From Fluviicola sp. (GTDB lineage Bacteria; Bacteroidota; Bacteroidia; Flavobacteriales_D; Crocinitomicaceae): a stretch of DNA of 57,939 nucleotides. Positions 53,532 to 57,939 of the stretch are shown piece after piece (the stretch's first letter is position 1; each line of letters starts with the position of its first letter). A program made the translations under genes and the position numbers. Location: NCBI GenBank assembly GCA_031260455.1, contig JAIRJW010000058.1, forward strand, positions 1 through 57,939, given 5' to 3'. The notes under the pieces were generated by a model. It searched no databases, had not been told where the DNA came from, and was given only the letters and a program-made list of their open reading frames with translations.

Positions 53532-53798
53532 CGCACAAAATTCGATTCTGCAAGCGATTGAGCAAAAAAATGAATTTTATTTTCCGAATTTCCGCTCACG
53601 ACTCGCAATCAGAAGATTAATCAAATATGTTTTGATTCGGTTAAGTCCAATATCAGAGCTTTCCCGACCAGTTAATAAGGTATTTCTACACTCTGTACAT
53701 TTTTATAAAATGGTGAAGAAAGTCCGATTTTAGAGGGATTCACGGTATTTCATCTCCTCTATCCCAATTATTTCAATTCTAAAAAAGATTAAAAATAT

Positions 53799-53837
53799 TT
53801 ACCATGGTAATTAATTTGAAAATTAATATTACCTTTG
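53799..53837 (+). promoter_or_regulatory. Pirin promoter with palindromic operator-like site
   Basis: TTACCATGGTAA (53799-53810) is a perfect 12-bp palindrome, followed by a second symmetric stretch TTAATTT-G-AAAATTAA (53811-53826) and a -7 box TACCTTTG (53830-53837). The palindromes cover the -33 region, as expected for a dimeric regulator site. Confidence 0.5.
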
Positions 53838-53857
53838 CCTTATCAAATTATCAAAAG

Positions 53858-53863
53858 AAGGAG
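53858..53863 (+). promoter_or_regulatory. Shine-Dalgarno-like AAGGAG before pirin
   Basis: AAGGAG lies 9 nt before the ATG at 53873, unusual among the genes here and supporting this start. Confidence 0.5.
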
Positions 53864-53872
53864 AGCAATAAC

Positions 53873-54592
53873 ATGAAAACAATCTTCCATTCAGAAAGCT
53901 CCAGAGGCCATGTCAACCACGGTTGGCTGAATGCAAAACATTCTTTCAGCTTCGCTTCCTGGTACAATTCGGAAAGAGTTCATTTCGGTGCCTTACGTGT
54001 ATTGAATGACGACACCGTTTCACCGGGAATGGGATTCGGAACACACCCTCACGACAATATGGAAATCATTACCATTCCGTTGGAGGGAGCAATTGCGCAT
54101 AAAGACTCTATGGGCAACAATTCGACTATCCAGGCTGGAGAAATTCAGGTGATGAGCGCCGGAACCGGAATTCAGCACTCGGAGTTTAACCCGAATGAAG
54201 ACAGAGACCTGAAATTATTCCAGATCTGGCTTTTCCCAAACAAAAGAAATGTGGCACCACGCTACGACCAGCAAAAAATCACAATAGACGAACATCCCAA
54301 CGAATTGGTTCAGATCTTGTCTCCAAACCAGGATGATGCAGGAGTGTGGATTCACCAGGATGCCTGGTTCAACATGGGGAAATTCACGGAAAACAAAACT
54401 GTTACTTACAAATTCAAGAATCCGAAAAATGGGTTGTACGTGATGCAGGTTGAAGGAAACTCCGTGATTGAAGGCCAGCAGTTAAATCGCAGAGATGCAT
54501 TGGGAATAGTCGATACTTCCGCCGTAACTTTGCACATTACCAAAGACTCCACCGTCCTGTTGATGGAGATTCCGATGGAAGTGAAACTGTAA
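53873..54592 (+). CDS. Pirin family protein
   Basis: 239 residues from the ATG at 53873. Double cupin. Metal ligands of the N-terminal cupin are visible: His58 and His60 in GFGTHPHDNMEII, and His102 and Glu104 in GIQHSEFNP, equal to the iron site of human pirin. Bacterial pirins with this site include quercetin dioxygenases and redox-related proteins. A YceI gene follows in the same direction, 111 bp on, a pairing seen in Flavobacteriia. The operator-like site upstream suggests regulated expression. Confidence 0.92.
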   Translation: MKTIFHSESSRGHVNHGWLNAKHSFSFASWYNSERVHFGALRVLNDDTVSPGMGFGTHPHDNMEIITIPLEGAIAHKDSMGNNSTIQAGEIQVMSAGTGIQHSEFNPNEDRDLKLFQIWLFPNKRNVAPRYDQQKITIDEHPNELVQILSPNQDDAGVWIHQDAWFNMGKFTENKTVTYKFKNPKNGLYVMQVEGNSVIEGQQLNRRDALGIVDTSAVTLHITKDSTVLLMEIPMEVKL

Positions 54593-54703
54593 GGAAAAAA
54601 CAATGAAGAGGCCATTCAAACGAAAATCGCGCAACATCATCCGAAAGTCCGAAAAACCTTGGAACAATTAGTAACAATAAAATAAATCTAAAAAACAACA
54701 ATT

Positions 54704-55222
54704 ATGAGTACAATGAAATGGGTGATCGACCCGACACACAGCGAAGTAGGTTTCAGTGTAAAACACATGATGTTTACGAAAGTCAGCGGAACATTTGACC
54801 AGGTCGATGCAACAGTAGAAGCAGAAGAAGGATTCAAAAACGTCACTATTCAGGCTCAGATCAACGCAAATTCAGTGAATACCAGAAACGAGCAAAGAGA
54901 CGGGCACCTGAAAAGCGTGGATTTCTTCGACGTGGAACAATTCCCTTCCATCACCTTCAGGGCAACTGCAAATGAACTCAAATCAGGAAACATTAGCGGA
55001 GAATTCAACCTTCACGGAGTTACCAAACAGCTTCCACTGAAAATCGAGTTCCACGGGGAAGGAAAAGATCCATGGGGAAATCAGAAAGCAGCTTTCAGCT
55101 TCGAAGCCGAAATCAACCGTAAAGACTTCGGTTTAACCTGGAACTCTGCGCTGGAAACAGGAGGTGTTTTGGTCGGAGAAGACGTGAAATTAAGAGGAGA
55201 AATCCAATTAGTGAAACAATAA
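54704..55222 (+). CDS. YceI-family protein
   Basis: 172 residues, one YceI lipocalin-like barrel: WVIDPTHSEVGFSVKHMMFT at the start, SVNTRNEQRDGHLKSVDFFD, FPSITFRA and KDFGLTWN. YceI proteins bind long-chain isoprenoids. There is no signal peptide, so this member is cytoplasmic, unlike E. coli YceI. Codon use suggests good expression. It probably belongs with pirin in one inducible unit. Confidence 0.93.
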   Translation: MSTMKWVIDPTHSEVGFSVKHMMFTKVSGTFDQVDATVEAEEGFKNVTIQAQINANSVNTRNEQRDGHLKSVDFFDVEQFPSITFRATANELKSGNISGEFNLHGVTKQLPLKIEFHGEGKDPWGNQKAAFSFEAEINRKDFGLTWNSALETGGVLVGEDVKLRGEIQLVKQ

Positions 55223-55248
55223 AGCTTCCGGAAAATAGTTTGATGAAA

Positions 55249-55275
55249 GACAGGTTGTTACAGCCTGTCTTTTTG
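55249..55275 (+). terminator. Terminator after yceI
   Basis: GACAGG / CCTGTC stem, 9-nt loop, then TTTTT, 27 bp after the stop codon. Confidence 0.8.
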
Positions 55276-55462
55276 CTTCAGGTATTATCCTGTAAAAAGA
55301 AGTACTGTAGTTGTTTGCGTTCCAATCGGCATTGTGCCTGCAAATGCAGCCACAGAAGCATCAGTCATACTAAGTCAGATAGGAAGAACAAACAGTAACA
55401 GGAGTTGCAGTTGCCTTAATTTTACCGTAATATTGGGAAAAGTATTACAATTCTGTTTTCCA

Positions 55463-57727
55463 ATGAAAAAAGTACTTTCACTCGTGGTACTGGCTATTAG
55501 CTTGTACCACCATGGTAGCTCTCAAACCTTTTTAGGTTTCGAGTACAAACCGAATATCCCGGTAAAAATTGGAGGTACAACACTAAAAAATCCCTGGGCC
55601 GGAGGAATCAATTACGGGCAGTTTTCAACGATTGATTACAATTTTGATGGCTTGGATGACCTGGTAATTTTCGATCGCAGCGGAGATGAATTCGTCCTGA
55701 TGCAACACGTTGTCAACAATTCCATCCATGAATATCAATACGTCTACAAGGGATACAGCTACTTTCCCGAAGACTGTAAATACCGATCCGCATTTGTAGA
55801 TTATGATGCCGACGGAAAAAAGGACCTTTTCACATACGGAATCGGTGGAATCAAAGTATACCGGAATACCGGGAACGCCTCAACCGGCTTGCAATGGCAG
55901 CTTATCACTCCAATTCTCCAAACAGATTACAATGGTGATATCTCCAATTTATATGTCAGCGCCAGTGACATTCCGGCCTATGCGGACGTGGATTTCGACG
56001 GAGATATCGATATATTAACCTTTCACATCGGGGGACAAAACCTACTTTATCATCAGAACCAAAGCATGGAACTTTACGGGATTCCCGATTCACTAATCTT
56101 TGTTCTGAAAAATCAATGCTGGGGAAAATTCGGCGAAGACCCGAACGGTAGCGACCTATATCTGAATCAAACCGCTTATCCGTGCGAAAACGGAGATGTT
56201 CCCAACCCTGAACGACCTGAAGATATTCTGGCGGAAGAACTTGATCCGGAAAACGAAAGCATTACCCGTCACTCGGGTTCCACGATCCTGGCAATCGATA
56301 TCAACAACAACGGAGTCATGGACCTAATCCTGGGCGATGTTTCTTATCCAAACATAACGCTGTTGATAAATGGCGGTACTGCTCCGAATACCAACTCTGC
56401 AATGATCAGCCAGACTCACGATTACCCCTCTGCCACAGCGCCGGCTCAGATGCAGTCGTTTCCGGCTATTTATTGGGAAGATGTGGATTTCGACGGCAAA
56501 AAAGATCTCATCATTGCACCAAATGCCCGAACGGTTTCAGAAAATCAAAACAGCGTGCAGCTTTTCAAAAATACAGGAACCAATGCACTTCCGAGTTTCG
56601 TATTCCAGGAAAACAACTTCCTGCAAAAAGATATGATCGATCATGGTTTGGGAAGCATCCCCGTTCTGGTCGACGAAAACGGAGACGGTCTGAAAGATTT
56701 ACTGATAGCTAATTTTGTTCGGTACAAACCCACCCTCAATCTGGAATCCGTTTTCCAGCTTTACCGAAATACAGGAACGGCTTCAAGTCCTGAATTTACC
56801 TTAGCAGATAATGACTATTTAGGTTTGTCCTCCCAGGGGCTCGGATTGCGCATTGTACCTACTTTTGGGGACCTGGACGGAGATGGCGATCAAGATCTGG
56901 TCATCGGAATGGAAAACGGGAATCTCAAGCAATTCACCAATACTGCCGGAACCGGAAATCCGATGAGCTTCAGTTCGCCAGTGGCTGTTACGGACAATAC
57001 CGGAACCGCAATTAATGTAATTGCTTATTCCTATCCGCAATTATTCGACCTGAACAAAGATGGATTGCTGGATCTCGTAGTGGGACGAAAAACTGGTGAA
57101 ATTGCCTACTACCAGAATACGGGAACAGCTACTGCCCCGACTTTTTCGCTCGTCAGCAACAATGTAGGTCAAGCGGATATTTTCTCTGCTACTGACGCTT
57201 ATGCTGCTCCTCATTTTTTTCGAGTGAATGACACCACTCATTTATTTGTAGGTTCTTACAACGGACGAATCAACTATTTCCGTTACATCGACGGGCACCT
57301 GACAGATGGCGATACTTTCAGCTTGTATTCCGATCACTTCCTGAACATGGATGTGGGACTTTATTGTTCGGTTTTCGTAGACGATATCGATGGAAATGGC
57401 TTTTTGAACCTGTTTGTAGGTCAGGACCTCGGAGGCTTGTTTCATCTCGAAGCGGATCCTTTAAGTACGGCTTTCGTTAATGAACTGCAGATTGAAAAAG
57501 AATTGGTGCTTTTCCCCAATCCGGGAAACCAGCTTGTGACCATTCTTTCCAAAAGCGGGAAGAATACCGGTCTGAAACTGGCTGCCGTCTATAACATCTT
57601 AGGGCAAAAACAAGAACTGGAATTCAACGGAACACAAGTCGATGTATCAAAACTGAGTCCTGGAACGTATTATTTCGTCGTGGAAACCAATGGAAAAACA
57701 GAGCATTTGAAATTTATCCGGAATTAG
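55463..57727 (+). CDS. FG-GAP/VCBS repeat protein, T9SS-secreted
   Basis: 754 residues from the ATG at 55463, the start of a signal peptide (MKKVLSLVVLAISLYHHGSS); the longer frame adds non-signal residues. Many calcium-binding DxDxDG-type loops occur: DYNFDGLDDLVIFD, DYDADGKKDLF, DVDFDGDIDIL, DENGDGLKDLL, DLDGDGDQDLV, DLNKDGLLDLV. They indicate an integrin-alpha-like propeller. A T9SS tail begins LVLFPNPGNQLV and ends TEHLKFIRN. It is a cell-surface or secreted, probably adhesive, protein. Confidence 0.92.
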   Translation: MKKVLSLVVLAISLYHHGSSQTFLGFEYKPNIPVKIGGTTLKNPWAGGINYGQFSTIDYNFDGLDDLVIFDRSGDEFVLMQHVVNNSIHEYQYVYKGYSYFPEDCKYRSAFVDYDADGKKDLFTYGIGGIKVYRNTGNASTGLQWQLITPILQTDYNGDISNLYVSASDIPAYADVDFDGDIDILTFHIGGQNLLYHQNQSMELYGIPDSLIFVLKNQCWGKFGEDPNGSDLYLNQTAYPCENGDVPNPERPEDILAEELDPENESITRHSGSTILAIDINNNGVMDLILGDVSYPNITLLINGGTAPNTNSAMISQTHDYPSATAPAQMQSFPAIYWEDVDFDGKKDLIIAPNARTVSENQNSVQLFKNTGTNALPSFVFQENNFLQKDMIDHGLGSIPVLVDENGDGLKDLLIANFVRYKPTLNLESVFQLYRNTGTASSPEFTLADNDYLGLSSQGLGLRIVPTFGDLDGDGDQDLVIGMENGNLKQFTNTAGTGNPMSFSSPVAVTDNTGTAINVIAYSYPQLFDLNKDGLLDLVVGRKTGEIAYYQNTGTATAPTFSLVSNNVGQADIFSATDAYAAPHFFRVNDTTHLFVGSYNGRINYFRYIDGHLTDGDTFSLYSDHFLNMDVGLYCSVFVDDIDGNGFLNLFVGQDLGGLFHLEADPLSTAFVNELQIEKELVLFPNPGNQLVTILSKSGKNTGLKLAAVYNILGQKQELEFNGTQVDVSKLSPGTYYFVVETNGKTEHLKFIRN

Positions 57728-57875
57728 AACTTGTTTCAATTTTTCTGCTTTTGAAGACGAAACAGGGCAGTAAATTCATTATAGGATTTCAAGAATATGA
57801 ATCCGATTCGTAATATTGCGAATCTTAGATTCAATTCATAAATGCAACTATCCGTAGTTGCTAAGTAAAAATCAA

Positions 57876-57901
57876 GGGAAAGAGAAGTTATTCTCTTTCC
57901 C
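57876..57901. terminator. Perfect hairpin near window end
   Basis: GGGAAAGAGAA / TTCTCTTTCCC with a GTTA loop. The minus strand has a short T run after it, so it may terminate a leftward gene beyond the window. Confidence 0.5.
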
Positions 57902-57939
57902 AGAGATAAAAAGCTTAAATTGACTACCGACCAAAGTTG

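Larger units (their letters stand above)
53449..53872. other. Intergenic region between tRNA-Asp and pirin
   Basis: 424 bp with no convincing gene. It holds the tRNA promoter box and, near the right end, a 12-bp palindrome with a -7 box for pirin. Confidence 0.5.

Noticed and set aside
53488..53733. 81-residue open frame after tRNA-Asp
   Set aside because: It overlaps the tRNA promoter region, has no coherent domain character and an unlikely start context.

Overview
This window looks like a chromosomal segment of a Bacteroidota bacterium, most likely of order Flavobacteriales (a Fluviicola/Crocinitomicaceae-like organism is my guess from gene content; I could not run a search). The evidence is type IX secretion (T9SS) genes and T9SS-sorted cargo, SusC-like and other TonB-dependent receptors, many FAQ-type signal peptides, and repeated Bacteroidota -7 promoter boxes (TAnnTTTG) with almost no Shine-Dalgarno sequences.

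Layout. 1-6543: a TPR protein, then a leftward block with rfaE1-type kinase, aspartate aminotransferase, ubiE/menG, the T9SS protein porT and a FAD-dependent oxidoreductase. 6884-19943: mixed housekeeping and envelope genes (deacetylase-like protein, 3-hydroxybutyryl-CoA dehydrogenase, GT-C membrane protein, GH25 lysozyme, a three-gene operon with an OmpH-like lipoprotein, a SiaC-like protein, GlcNAc-type kinase facing a protein kinase, tag, a gamma-carbonic-anhydrase-like protein, cold shock protein). 20069-22400: pyruvate dehydrogenase E2 and E1-alpha. 22626-33740: phosphoesterase, porQ-cmk, outer-membrane proteins, mazG, a TonB receptor, an M61 peptidase. 33872-35263: lipoamide dehydrogenase.

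35493-42983 is a compact five-gene leftward operon: a lamin-tail-domain T9SS protein, a TonB-dependent receptor, a secreted endonuclease I with T9SS tail, and a 5'-nucleotidase split into C-terminal and metallophosphatase polypeptides. It reads as a surface DNA-cutting and phosphate/nucleoside-salvage system. DPP IV, citrate synthase and an SDR gene follow.

48472-53448 is an accessory island between the SDR gene and tRNA-Asp(GTC). It contains a truncated tyrosine-recombinase arm domain, a CoiA-like/DUF6035 putative nuclease with an adjacent unknown protein, and a retron. The retron has a reverse transcriptase with NAxxH, YVDD and a VTG-like ITG motif, an XRE regulator overlapping it, a 72-residue helical protein, and upstream a candidate msr-msd RNA bounded by an inverted repeat whose 3' arm touches the start codon of the small protein. 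This is the most interesting system in the window. 53873-57727 returns to core-type genes: pirin, YceI and a large FG-GAP T9SS cargo protein.

The parts interact. PorT and PorQ belong to the secretion route used by the three T9SS-tailed proteins encoded here. PdhA, PdhC and LpdA belong to one complex (E1-beta is not in the window), feeding acetyl-CoA to the citrate synthase.
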